Assembly (NCBI GenBank): GCA_030323885.1
Contig: CM059196.1
Location: forward strand, 35,380,481-35,444,480
Length of the DNA stretch: 64,000 nucleotides
Direction of reading: 5' to 3'
Source of the DNA: Branchipolynoe longqiensis
Taxonomy: Eukaryota > Annelida > Polychaeta > Phyllodocida > Polynoidae
Shown one piece after another: positions 20,050-30,028 of this stretch. Made by a program: the position numbers and the translations under genes. The notes under the pieces are model-generated. The model searched no databases. It saw only the letters and a list, made by a program, of their open reading frames with translations, and had not been told where the DNA came from. Every line of letters begins with the position of its first letter. The stretch's first letter is position 1.

Positions 20050-20775
20050 CCCCCCCCCCCACGCAACACCCACTGGCATTCGGCAACCCCCCCCCCCCAA
20101 CATCCCTCCGCACATTGATCACATAATGTCACCTCATCACACCAATAGGCAGCATGCTGTTTGTGTGTGTGTGGGGGGGGGGGCCGCCCCGGGGGGGGGG
20201 GGTACTTACGCGTCGGGTAAGCCCTTCCCGACTAGTGTCGTGTGGGTTGGAGGGGGAGATTACGCTAGGTCTGAGGCAGTCGCGCGGCTAGGGTCTACTG
20301 TACGCCTGGGGGTGAGTCCCGTCCCTCTGTCCGCCGGGCCCCCAGATGGCCTATGTGGGGAAGGAGCTGGAGCGCGTGGGCATCCCCAACCCCCACCACC
20401 CCCGACGCCCCACCCCTTAGGACACCCAGTGGTGTGTTGGCGTGGGGTGAAGAGCGGTTCACACGCATGTGCCCTCTCCCACCGCCACCCAGTCCTCCTC
20501 GCCCCACCCTCACAACACTAACACCCCACCCTCCACCCCACCCCTCTGTCGCCCCACCCTCCGCCCCCACCCTCATCCCACCCGCCCCATCCCCCTCCAC
20601 ATCCTCCACCCTCCCCACCCTCCCCCGACCCTTCCCCTCCCTTCCCCATCCTTCCCCACCCTTCCCCACCCTTCCTCATCCTTCTCCACCTCCCCCACCC
20701 TCCACCACCACCAGCACCACCAGCACCAGCACCACCAGCACCACTATCACCAACCTCCACCCTCCACCACCACTA
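20050..20775. repeat. Poly-C/G runs and CCCCACCCT low-complexity tract
   Basis: C runs of 10-13 (20050, 20088), G runs of about 10 (20173, 20192), then C-rich CCTTCCCCACCCTTCC units and CACCAG triplets to 20775. Intervening bases 20210-20460 are ordinary. Open frames of up to 169 residues are composition artefacts. Confidence 0.88.
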
Positions 20776-20866
20776 CCCTAGCCGTGTCACCCTCTCCCAA
20801 GGCTGGCGTGTTCTCCCAGTGCTTCCACGTACCAGCGCGCTCTAACTGATGACACTGTGTTGGCCC

Positions 20867-20898
20867 ATTTCCTCGTCGTTTTAAAACGACGGAAATGA
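20867..20898. repeat. 32-bp near-perfect palindrome
   Basis: The centre 20874-20891 (CGTCGTTTTAAAACGACG) is a perfect palindrome. Flanking CATTTCC and GGAAATG extend it with a two-base offset. It is a potential cruciform or paired binding site. Confidence 0.9.
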
Positions 20899-20935
20899 GT
20901 GGCTGTATCGCCGCGTGTCGAAGTGGGCGGGCATG

Positions 20936-21058
20936 GGGGGGGGGGGGGGGTAGGGGAGGCAGGCTGACTGGAAGGAAGTCATCCTGCAGGGTGACGTCGA
21001 GGCAGTTTCGGGTGGCTGCCGGGAGGGGGCGCGGCGGGTCCCCCCCCCCCCCCCCCCC
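20936..21058. repeat. Poly-G run then poly-C run
   Basis: A 15-base G run (20936-20950) and a 19-base C run (21040-21058) about 90 bp apart could pair with one another as inverted homopolymers. Confidence 0.9.
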
Positions 21059-21189
21059 GCCCTGTCAGCACCCATCTTTCTCTACTGGCATATCGGGGTA
21101 TTGATTGTGTTGGTCACCACCAGCGGGGGTCAACAAGCGACAGAACCCGGTGCCTTCCATCCCACATTCCCTCACTGTTCTGCTAGTCA

Positions 21190-22760
21190 CGCCATCCCTC
21201 CTTCCCTCCTTCCCTCCTTCCCTCCTTCCCTCCCTCTCCCTTCATTCCTCCATCCCGTCCTCCCCATCTCCCCCACCCCCCCTTCCTCCCCATCTCCCCC
21301 CATCCCCTCCACCCCCCTCCCCCCTCCCACCCCTCCCTCCCCTCCACCCCTTCCTCCCCTTCCTCCCTTCCTCCACTACCTCCCCTCCACCCCCACCTCC
21401 CCTCCTCCCTCCCCCCGCCTCCCCCCCCCCTTCCCCCCTCACCTCCTCCCCCTCCTCCCCCCTCCTTCCCCTCCTCCCTTCCTCCCCCCTCCTCCCCTCC
21501 TCCGCTCCTACCACCTTCCATCCTCTCCTTCTCCTCTCGTCCGTTCGTCCCTCCCTCCTCTTCCCCCCTCCCATCCCCTCCGCTATACCCCTCCTACTTC
21601 CCTCCTCCCTTCCCCCCCCCTCCTCTCTCCGTCCCCCCTCCCTTCCTCCCCTCCCTCATCCCCTCTCCCCCATCTCCCTCCTCCTCTCACTCTCCACCCC
21701 TCTCTCCTCCTCCCTCACCCTCCTCTCACCCTCCTCCCTCCCTCCCCTTCCCTCATCCACTCATCCCACCCTTCCTTCCTCCTCCCCCACCTCCCCCTCC
21801 CCCTCCTCCTCCTACCTCATCCTCTCCTCCCTCATTCCCCACCTCTCTACCTCCCTACTGCCTCTTCATCCTCCCCTCTTCACCCTCCATCTTCTCTACT
21901 CCCTCCTCCCTTCATCCCCTCCTCCCTCATCCTCTCCATCCTCTCTACTCCCCCTCCCTTCCTCCCCTCTTCTCATCTCTCCCCTCCCTCTACCCCTACC
22001 CTTCCTCTCCCCTCCCTCCTCTCCTCCATCCTCTCTATTCCCTACTCCTCTTCATTCCCTCTTCTTTCATTTCTCCATCCTCTCTACCCTCTACTCCTCT
22101 TCATTCCCTCTTCTTTCATCTCTCCATCCTCTCTACTCCCTTCTCTACTCCCTTCTCCTCTTCATCCCCTCTTCCCTAATTTCTCCATCCTCTCTACTCC
22201 CTACTCCTCTTCATTCCCTCTTCTTTCATTTCTCCATCCTCTCTACTCCCTACTCCTCTTCATTCCCTCTTCCCTCATTTCTCCATCCTCTCTACTCCCT
22301 ACTCCTCTTCATCCCCTCTTCCCTCATCTCTCCATGCTCTCTACTCCCTACTCCTCTTCATTCCCTCTTCCCTCATTTCTCCATCCTCTCTACTCCCTAC
22401 TCCTCTTCATTCCCTCTTCTTTCATTTCTCCACCCTCTCTACTCCCTACTCCTCTTCATTCCCTCTTCCCTCATCTCTCCATCCTCTCTACTCCCTACTC
22501 CTCTTCCTTCCCTCTTCCCTCATTTTCTCGGTCCTCTCTACTCCCTACTCCTCTTCCTTCCCTCTTCCCTCATTTTCTCGGTCCTCTTCTCTCACCCGCC
22601 CTCCCTGCCCCCGCCCCCCCCCCCCTCGCCCCTCTCCCTGTCTCTTTCCCTACCCTCCCCTCCCTTCCCCTTCCCCCCTCACCCCCCTCGCCCCTGCGTC
22701 CCCCCGCCACCGCTCCCCCCTCCCCCCTCCCTCCTCCTCTACGCACACGTCTATCTCCCA
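21190..22760. repeat. 1.6-kb polypyrimidine tract
   Basis: Nearly pure C/T on plus: CCTT and CCCTCC blocks, then a 49-bp minisatellite (22030-22600), then C-rich DNA. The longest open frames of the window (556 and 564 residues, two overlapping phases) lie here. They are Pro/Ser/Leu throughout, and both phases are open simply because pyrimidine codons contain no stops. Confidence 0.96.
22030..22600. repeat. 49-bp minisatellite, about 11 units
   Basis: Unit CTCCATCCTCTCTACTCCCT, then ACTCCTCTTCATTCCCTC, then TTCCCTCATTT. CTCTACTCCC at 22192 and 22241 gives the 49-bp period. 49 is not divisible by three, so a peptide repeat of 49 residues (three units) cycles through all frames. Confidence 0.93.
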
Positions 22761-23324
22761 GTCTCTCATAGTAAAACACGGCTGCCACTGCACCTTTAAC
22801 TGAACCAATTACAACCACGCGTAATGGCCGGTGGGGGGGGGGGGGGGGCGTGTCGGCGGGAAGCCTTTGGAATGAGGGCACCACCAACCCTTTATGTTCA
22901 CCAATGTTAAGCCCCGACCCTTCAGACACAACATTGCCAACCGCTGGTCCCTCGCACACAGTAATAATAATCACAGCCCCCTTTACACACAATCACGCCT
23001 GCCATCAGCTCTTCACCCACAATAATGCAGGCACCCCATTTCTCAGCGAAATCGCTTATTTCACTGAAAGCTGAGTTTCCAAATCAGCGGGAAAGAAATC
23101 CTGTCCGTGAATTTATGTATATTTTGTATTATTTGTTACTGTTAGTCTTGAAGTCTTAAAACAGTTCGAATTTCAAGGTCAAAACATGTCCAAGTAGGTG
23201 CCAGATTGCACCATTTTAATTGTAGGTTTCAAACAATTTCCAGGGGCATGCCCCAGACTCCCGTATTTTTTCAGGGATTTAACAAATTTGTATCACTGGG
23301 ACCCCTGATACCTTTTTTTTTTTC
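22761..23324. other. Unique sequence with one poly-G run
   Basis: A G run of about 16 at 22832-22847, then mixed sequence. A T-rich stretch (23313-23323) is the poly-A tail complement of the following SINE-B. Confidence 0.5.
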
Positions 23325-23624
23325 TTGAAGATTTATACTGCCTATCATGGATAAGTTTGAATAGACATGTTTTCACCATTAGACAGTTTGTCGATAGAAA
23401 GCCCGAGCCTACACTTTTACCGACCCAAGGGATTTTTAACCTCCCACACCACATAAACATGATATGAGAGCAACTGGCCTTTGATGGCGCTGTAAGTTAT
23501 ACACAGCGGTGGAAATCCAAATTGGCAGAGGTGGGGGCACGGGGAATTGAACCACCAACCTTCAGATTAGGAGTCTGACCTAGAAAAAAGTCAGACACGC
23601 TAACCATTCCGGCACAGAGAACAC
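23325..23624 (-). mobile_element. SINE-B, full length with A-rich tail
   Basis: Complete minus-strand SINE-B with tRNA-like head (box B GGTTCAATTCC) and body. The tail continues as an A-rich run (complement of TTTTTTTTTTTC just left). Compared with 3876 it shows only scattered substitutions. Confidence 0.82.
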
Positions 23625-23755
23625 CACCTGGTAAGGCGAGCCCCCGCATTTAATTTTCATTTAAAACAATGGTCTTCACACATGGTATTATTAGAAGCCA
23701 CAGCCATTATTCCCCAAATTTCATAATCCGAGCAAACTTAAAAGCATTTTTCTAA

Positions 23756-24009
23756 TGCTAGGTACACACCTACCGTTTTTCCGCACCCACCTACTGTATA
23801 TGATCTAAAACTGCCCAAAAGTCGTGAGGTGTGCACTCCCCTAGCACACCTACCGATTGCGATTCGCGACTTTGTAGGGCTAAAAGCGCTTCCTTACGAT
23901 TGCGATTCGCGATTCGAAAAATGAATCGGCCCGTTTTCAGTTTTAAGCGGGTCGGGTCGGGTCGCGAATTTTAGTGCGCGAATCATAAACGGTAGGTGTG
24001 TACCTAGCA
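23756..24009. mobile_element. MITE-3, 254-bp, TAA duplication
   Basis: Perfect 23-bp terminal inverted repeats beginning TGCTAGGTACACACCTACCG. TAA flanks both ends (23753-23755 and 24010-24012). The inside holds GC-rich subrepeats (GATTGCGATTCGCGA twice; GGGTCGGGTCGGGTCG). The 3-bp TWA duplication points to PIF/Harbinger-type transposition. No transposase frame. Confidence 0.7.
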
Positions 24010-25109
24010 TAAAGCCAAATGGCTTGGCTATATTTATATCCATTGTTGATACAGGTACACTCATTAAATGGTTATATTGCAGTTTGGTCGCACCTGTTCT
24101 ACGTTGTTATGCGTGGAAATAGGGACATAAAGTTTATGTCGAACATTTCACAGCACACATCAACATTAAAGCTTGCATGGTGTCACTTCAAATATCTCCA
24201 AGGTTACGCTTTTTAAATTATAAGTTATTTCAAAGGAAAGTAAAATAGATTATAGCTATAAACCTATTATGTGTATAGAGAGATTTAATATGGCATAAAC
24301 TCAAAATAATTGGGTTATTCAAGTTATGATATCCCTCTATATACAGCAGAATGTACTTAGTGATTTGGCATTATGTAATCGCTTGTCTAACTAACTCCAA
24401 CTGACCAGACACTACATTAAAATGATCAAATGAATACAGAAGATAGCTTCTACTTACATTCTACATACCATCTGCACAACATACACACCTTCATAGGACA
24501 TTGGATTAGGCTATTATTTGGAAGTTTTTTTTTCTATTATTTGGAAGGTTTTCTCTTTTGGTTTCCATGTCACACTTTTGTGCCCAGTTTTAAAGAATGG
24601 CCCATATATACAACGCCAATACTTGCCCATTGACGCTGAACATGACCAGTCTCGGCTGTTCAGAACAGTCCTTATCTTTAATGTGTTTGTAGTTTGAAGA
24701 TAACAGCTATACACTACATTTATGTTATTTGCAAAATAATACCAGCAGAGATGGGTCTAACGCCTATGTCGTGTAATTAAGGGTGGCCGGCTAGATTATG
24801 TTATGTCCGACAGATTTTTAAATGTTTTGCGCGTTCTATTTATGGTCGGCTATTGATGCCGTAATTCAACAATATGGGCACGCTATTAAATTTATAGGAC
24901 ACAGCATTTATAATATTGCGCCAGAGTAATGTATTCTAACAGAAAACATCATAGTTCCTTTCAAAATTAAAGTATACTACAGGATGCCATAGATGTTTTT
25001 CTTATTGCGTTATTTTAATGTCACTTTTATTTAATGCATGCTGTAAATAACTGTATTATTGTACAAACCGCCAAACATGGTCGATTGCGTGCCAAAATTA
25101 GAATGGATT
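24010..25109. other. AT-rich sequence with old repeat remnants
   Basis: Bases 24165-24260 share diffuse similarity with Rpt-I (CAAATATCTCCAAGGTTACG; AAAGTAAAATAGATTATAG). The rest is AT-rich with no recognised gene. Confidence 0.4.
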
Positions 25110-25470
25110 GCTTAAAGTTGCATAGTCTGATGGTTTTGAATTTCTGTATTTTTTCTGAGATAAATATATTAGATCAATCACTAGTATCTACTTTACATTA
25201 GCTCAAAGTTACTTTTATTTTATGTGGTAAAACTTTTGAGATATTTTGAGTGCAAACATGGAAAATTAGTTTTGGCAAGCTTGCCAAAACTCTGACACCA
25301 TAGACTTCTGCAGTAACAGGTTCTGTTAAATTGACTCAGTATTCCCTTGTACGCAGAAACAAATGCTTAATAAGTGCATCAGTATCTACGTTAGATATGT
25401 CAAATCAAATCTAGATAATTGGTTTGGTTTTGAAAATTTGATATTTCATCGGACTATGCAGCTTTAAAGT
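25110..25470 (-). mobile_element. Rpt-I with inverted ends
   Basis: TTAAAGTTGCATAGTCTGAT at the left is the inverse, with mismatches, of ATCGGACTATGCAGCTTTAA at the right. Internal blocks match Rpt-I elsewhere (AAATGCTTAATAAGTGCATC). About 360 bp with eroded inverted ends and no coding frame suggests a decayed MITE. Confidence 0.5.
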
Positions 25471-25701
25471 AAGGCAATACATGTGGAGCTTGTTTTCCGG
25501 TCCGCTAAAGAAGGTACCATTCGCCGATGAGTTTGACTTTCTTTAATGAATTCAGGAAGACTCCAATCATCTAGGACGGGAGGCTGAGATGGCGTTAAAG
25601 CTGTAGAATCCAATAAAAACATCAAATTCTCTAGATCAAGACACCTCCCTGTATTTGTTCCTACATATCCAAGTTAGATACTGGTTCACTCCTTGAACAT
25701 G

Positions 25702-25982
25702 GGGTTCGAACCCTGGTCGAGTCAAACCAATGACTTAAAAATTGATACTTGTCGCTTCCTAGCCTGGCGTTCGGCATTAGTAGGATAGGGCACGGACTGG
25801 TCGGCTCAGCATCAAGATAATGTGACTGAGTGGGATATCAGGTCATGGTGCTGGCGGTCTGGTTTCCCAGTGGGGCAGCACTGTAAAGTTGCCATGAGTG
25901 CGCACTGTCACAAATCGGTACCCGTCCTGATATGACCTTAGATGTTGATAGGACGTAAAACAACAATAAACAATAACAACAA
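25702..25982 (+). mobile_element. SINE-A, 5'-truncated, 11-bp TSD
   Basis: Begins inside the head at GGGTTCGAACCCTGGTCGAG and runs to the AACAATAACAACAA tail. CCTTGAACATG occurs exactly at 25691-25701 and 25983-25993. The exact duplication, and 5' truncation at box B, fit target-primed reverse transcription. The 3' stem (CGTCCTG / TAGGACG) is intact. Confidence 0.9.
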
Positions 25983-26193
25983 CCTTGAACATGTATAATT
26001 ATAATAATTTGGTGCTCCTGTGTTGTCCTTATATGCTGAACAATGGGTAAACAGAGTATGTCCAGACTTTCTGTGTGCACACCAAAATTAATTTCGCAGG
26101 TTCTTAATTAAAATATTTCCACATTGTTAACCCTTTAGGATATAATTGATTGAGGACTAACATAGTATATTATGCTGATCAACACTATGTACG

Positions 26194-26247
26194 CGCTCCG
26201 TCCTGATATATCCTTAGATGTTGCAAGGACGTAAAACTCCAATGACA
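26194..26247 (+). mobile_element. SINE-A 3' unit only, with TSD
   Basis: A 54-bp insertion with only the stem-loop unit and AAAACTCCAATGACA tail. CACTATGTACG (26183-26193) and CATTATGTACG (26248-26258) flank it, matching at 10 of 11. Confidence 0.7.
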
Positions 26248-26387
26248 CATTATGTACGTTGGCTATTCGAAATAAAATGACGGCAAGCAATCAAAACCAC
26301 GGTATTGTGCAACTTTAAGAGCGGTAGCGGATATCAACCACTTCCATTGTGGACAATAATATAATAATATAATTCTTTTCAATTACT

Positions 26388-26401
26388 TTTTTTTTTTTTT
26401 T
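26388..26401. repeat. Poly-T run
   Basis: Fourteen T in a row, preceded and followed by AT-rich sequence. It may be the tail of an old inserted element. Confidence 0.8.
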
Positions 26402-26499
26402 ACAATAATTGTATTTACTCTGTCGACCCCTGACCCTAGGACATGGGAGCAACAATATAACATTATAGAATGTAAATCAAATAACAACTCTAACTTTCC

Positions 26500-26830
26500 C
26501 GAGCTGTTGGAAGGGGTGGGCAGGCGCAGGCGCAGGCACATGCGCACCGGCACACGCCTGCGCATGCGCATGCCCATGAATGACGCATCGATTCACCGGG
26601 GTGTGAGTGCCGATAGGTCATGCGCCATGCACTGTCGCAGGCACCTACATGGCATTGGTGACCGATATAGAATCCGTCATGCATATATATAGGATAAGCT
26701 ATAGATACCGCTATCAAGAAGTTCGGCAGTGTACGATTAGCCCCGTGCATCGTCTGTTGTCACTCGGTAAGTGACAGTCGGCTGCTGCTGTTCCGACTGA
26801 CGTCACTCAGACTTGTGACAACAGGTGCTT
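26500..26830. promoter_or_regulatory. CpG-rich segment with NRF1 and CRE-like sites
   Basis: A GC-rich island in AT-rich surroundings: GGCGCAGG repeats, an exact NRF1 site TGCGCATGCGCA (26559-26570), several GCATGCG stretches, and a palindromic CRE (TGACGTCA, 26798-26805). TGTCACT/AGTGACA and GTCGG/CCGAC form small hairpins just before it. A promoter is a reasonable but unproven reading; no coding exon was found next to it. The GCATGCG richness also resembles MITE-2, so a decayed element is an alternative. Confidence 0.25.
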
Positions 26831-26847
26831 GTTTGGTCCCATAGGTT

Positions 26848-27125
26848 TTTTTATTGTTTTTTTTTATTGACGAGGTATTTACTCTGCGCATAACGTATAA
26901 GCTCCTGTCAGGGTGCTTGTTTTCAACGCTGGACAGCTGTGGTGCTGTCTTGATCTGTTCCTTTGCCCAGGAGTGTTTACCTGTGTCTGCTCGGGTCAGC
27001 CTTCTGCAATTTTGGTTGTTAGTAATAGCCTATGTTAGTTTTTTGTAATTTTCCAGTTTTTTTTGTCTAGTCTGAGTAATGATACCTTAGCCTACTATGT
27101 ACATCTACTTGACAGGAAATTGGGG
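26848..27125 (+). mobile_element. Rpt-D, interspersed repeat, copy 1
   Basis: Shares ordered segments with 33225-33600: TTTTTATTGACGAGGTATTTAC, GGTGCTTGTTTTCAACGCTG, AATAGCCTATGTTAGTTTTT and, near the end, GTACATCTACTTG versus GAACATCTATTTG. Non-coding. Its class is unknown. Confidence 0.45.
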
Positions 27126-27231
27126 GATACCATTTAGTCACAGGAAACTTAGTCTGATTTAGTAATTGTGCCTTCGTAGAAGGGGATTGGATTATTTGTG
27201 TAGGATGTGGTTTGGCGGTATTAACTATTCT

Positions 27232-27341
27232 CTCAGTGGGGCAGCACTGTAAAGTCGCCATGAGTGCGCACTGTGACAAGTCGGTGCCCGTCCTGATATT
27301 ACCTTACATGTGACCAGGACGTAAATCCCCAACAACCAACC
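27232..27341 (+). mobile_element. SINE-A 3' third
   Basis: Begins at the body landmark CAGTGGGGCAGCACTGTAAA and runs through the 3' unit to AACAACCAACCAAC. The 5' two thirds are absent, consistent with 5' truncation on insertion. Confidence 0.8.
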
Positions 27342-27595
27342 AACTGCTCAACATGGCTATGCATTTGGGCTCCATGCGAAACGTGTGGCTCTCAGGTAGT
27401 CTAGAATTGAAGGTTAGCAACTCCGTCGTCAGGCGACAATGGCATTAGGAGGCCGGCCTAACCTGATTAGTCTAATGGCTCAGGCGACCAAGCCTTGCCG
27501 GGAAGCCGGGGTCGACGGGCGGGGATGGACGCAGGTGGAGCTGGAGATGGAGAGGGAGCGGGGCTGGGAAAGGTGTTGTGGTCGGTGGGGCTGGG
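27342..27595. other. Unique spacer
   Basis: No element recognised; becomes G-rich towards the SINE. Confidence 0.4.
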
Positions 27596-27927
27596 GTTGG
27601 TTGGTTGTTGAAGTTTTACGTCCTGGCAACATCTAAGGTCATGTCAGCATGGGGGCCGAATTGTGACAGTGCAAACTCATGGTGACTTTATAGTGCTGCC
27701 CTAGTGGGAAATCAGGCTGCCGGCACCATGAGCCAACATCCCACTCATTCACATTATCCCGACACTGAGTTAACCAGACCTTGCTCTATCCTATTAATGC
27801 CGAGCGCCAGATTAGGAAGTGACAAGTATCAATTTTATAAGTCATTGGTTTGACTCGACCGGGAACCAAACTGCTGATCTCCCGCATGCGAGGCCTGCGC
27901 TCTACCTATTCGGCCACCATGCCCGGT
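27596..27927 (-). mobile_element. SINE-A, full length, type 1 head
   Basis: Complete minus-strand copy from the tail complement (GTTGGTTGGTTGTTG) to the head (complement of CACCATGCCCGGT). Box B reads GTTCCCGGTCGAG-degenerate, with TGGTTCC instead of GTTCGAATCC. G-rich DNA of similar composition (GGAGATGGAGATGG) lies on both sides, suggesting insertion into a G-rich array. Confidence 0.83.
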
Positions 27928-27929
27928 AA

Positions 27930-28080
27930 GAGGGATGGAGATGGAGATGGATGGGCGGGGCGGAGGCAGGGAGAGGCGCTGTGGTGGGCGGGGCGTGGTG
28001 CGGTGAGGCGGGGCGGGGCGGGGCGGGGGAGGAGGGCGGAGATCCAAGAAAGCGGGGTGGGGGAGGGAGGATTGTGGGCG
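27930..28080. repeat. GGGGCGGGGC / GGAGATGG G-rich tract
   Basis: GC-rich low-complexity sequence with GGGCGGGGCGGGGCGGGG. Strong G-quadruplex pattern on plus. Confidence 0.85.
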
Positions 28081-28269
28081 GACATAGGGAAGACTGGGCC
28101 GGGAAACTGACAGTAGACCTATAGACTGCAGGATGGAGGTCGGGGAAACTGGGCATTGATCTAACAACAAAGCGGACTGCCCCTCCCGGCGGGCCCGGCG
28201 ACCTTCTCCCGCCCGACGTGATTAAGCCTCTCACCTCCGGATCCGGCCGCCCAGAGCCGGTTCAGGGCG

Positions 28270-28515
28270 GCGTGTGGAGTGTTGGGGGGGGGGGGGGGGC
28301 GGGAGGGGGGGACGTACCGGGGGAGGGAGAAGCGGGCGTGGGGGGATGGGGGCGGTGGTCGGTGGGGGCGGCGAGCTGTGGCCGTGGCGGGGGGGGGGGG
28401 GGGGGGCGGGGGAGGGGTGGGTGGCCGGAGGGACTGGTGGTCTTGGAGATGTGGGGATGGTCGGAGTGTCGGTTGTGAGCCGGGGGTTGGGGTGGGGGGG
28501 GGGGGGGGGGGGGGA
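28270..28515. repeat. G-rich tract with poly-G runs
   Basis: G runs of 14 (28285), 16 (28390) and 21 (28494-28514) in G-rich DNA. Gly- or Pro-rich frames on the two strands are composition artefacts. Confidence 0.92.
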
Positions 28516-29029
28516 TGTGACCGTTGGGAAGGCGGTGTAGTGTGGAGTGGCGGGAAGTAGTTGAACTCTTGTATATTATAGTCCTCATTGTGCATCTATA
28601 TGTGTAGCATTATAAGGTTAAGGCGAGTGCGCTGGAATTGGGAGTAATACCAGTGAAGTAAACTAATCTCAGTTCACGCTACACTAAAGCTTGTGTGGAT
28701 GTAGGTTACTGGATTGTATACCTTGCAAATGTACATGGCCGAAATCTCAGTTCCAGAAACACTGCACTGAATACTCTTCTATTGCTATCCCCCCCCCCCC
28801 TAATCCCCACCACACCAGATCCTCACCCTCCGCATCCAGCCACACCCACATTCTCCTCACAGAAGCAATCTTGTTGCAGGGCTTTGCCGTTAATGCTGGA
28901 AGCCCGGTACTGGAAATAGAACCACCAAGTATTAGACAAATGTAGTAATATAGAGAGAGGTTTTAAAATAAGCCATATATTTGTGTGGTGTATGCTATTC
29001 ATTGCCATCTGTGCTCAAACTACATTAAA
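28516..29029. other. Unique sequence
   Basis: Mixed DNA with a C run near 28790. No exon or RNA gene recognised. Confidence 0.5.
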
Positions 29030-29040
29030 GTTTTGCGAAT

Positions 29041-29395
29041 GACCAGACGTGATGGTCCAATCGGTAGAGTGCAGGCTTCTCGTGAAAAAGGTCGAGAGTT
29101 CGAATCCCATCTGAGTGTGGAGTGTCGAATCCCAGCCGAGTCAAACCAATGACTTACAAAATTGATAGTTTTCGCTGCTAGCCTGGCACTCGGCATTAAT
29201 AGGATAGGACAAGGGCTGGTTTGCACAGTATTAGGATACTATGATTGTGTGGGATAGCGAGTCATGGTGCTGGCAGGCTGGTCTCCCAGTGGGGCGGCAC
29301 TATACAATAGCCATCAGTCTGCACTGTCACAAGTCCGTTCCCATCGTGATATGACCTTAGATGTTGCTTGGACATAAGATAATAAAAAATAAAAA
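29041..29395 (+). mobile_element. SINE-A, full length, type 1 head, imperfect TSD
   Basis: Head GACCAGACGTGATGGTCCAA with box B AGTTCGAATCCC. A second GTCGAATCCC follows, so box B is partly duplicated. Linker and body are complete. The 3' unit is degraded (CATCGTG / TTGGACA). GTTTTGCGAATGA (29030-29042) and GGTTTGTGAATGA (29396-29408) form an imperfect target-site duplication. An older copy. Confidence 0.83.
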
Positions 29396-29468
29396 GGTTT
29401 GTGAATGAATCTTGGATCAAGGTTCCGTCAATACCACCCACATCTACATGCTTAAACATTATACATGT

Positions 29469-29525
29469 CTACCCGTCCTTATATGACCTTAGAAGTTGGC
29501 TATGATGTAAATCAACAACCAGCAA
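29469..29525 (+). mobile_element. SINE-A 3' unit only, degraded
   Basis: CCGTCCTTATATGACCTTAG and GTAAATCAACAACCAGC match the 3' unit; the second stem arm is mutated. No clear target-site duplication. Confidence 0.6.
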
Positions 29526-29633
29526 ACATCGACAAACCTAAAAATATTTAGTCTAACTGTCCAGCCCTGCACTCACTTGCACTGCCTGGTGGTGTAACAT
29601 TTCAAATAACACCATATCGCTCAGTACCCGCCA

Positions 29634-29768
29634 CGCACCGGTTAGATCATGCCGGGAAACAGCGATGCTACAGGGCGACGCGCCGGTTAGGTCATGCCGG
29701 GAAACAGCGATGCTACAGGGCGACGCGCCGGTTAGGTCATGCCGGGAAACAGCGAGGCTACAGGGCGG
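29634..29768. repeat. 45-bp tandem repeat, three units
   Basis: Unit GCGCCGGTTAGGTCATGCCG, then GGAAACAGCGATGCTACA, then GGGCGAC. The three units differ at only a few bases. Because the period is 45, a minus-strand frame carries three 15-residue repeats (HDLTGASPCSIAVSR) within a 135-residue open frame (29553-29960). No domain is recognised, and the rest of that frame is Gly-rich low complexity, so it is not called as a gene. Confidence 0.92.
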
Positions 29769-30014
29769 GGCAGCCTTTAGTAGATCCTTGACATGAGGGA
29801 CGCTGGTTCCCTGTGCGCCCCTGCGCTGATCGATCTGCGCCCACAAACCCCTCTCCCCCCACCCTCCGCTACCCCCCGCCCCCACACACACACCCACACC
29901 CGCACTGAACCTCCCCCCCCCCCACCACCAGGCGAGTGCCTGTCGGCACAGCCCGCCCATGTCGTTGGCCCCGCGACACTAACAAATCCACCCTTCATAA
30001 GTTATTTTTTTCAA
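29769..30014. other. C-rich unique spacer
   Basis: Contains a C-rich stretch and a short (CA)n. No gene recognised. Confidence 0.4.
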
Positions 30015-30028
30015 ATCAGCAGCAAACT

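Larger units (their letters stand above)
25590..26315 (+). mobile_element. Rpt-I copy split by a SINE-A
   Basis: Starts GTTAAAGCTGTAGAATCC and ends TTGTGCAACTTTAAGAGC, matching the two inverted ends of the copy at 25110. Internal TTTGTTCCTACATATCCAAG matches the family. It is interrupted by SINE-A at 25702-25982 with a clear target-site duplication, and by a 3'-unit-only copy at 26194-26247. Confidence 0.45.

Noticed and set aside
21101..22799. Two overlapping open frames of 556 and 564 residues
   Set aside because: Both lie in a polypyrimidine tract and are Pro/Ser/Leu throughout. Pyrimidine-only codons contain no stops, so open frames are guaranteed.
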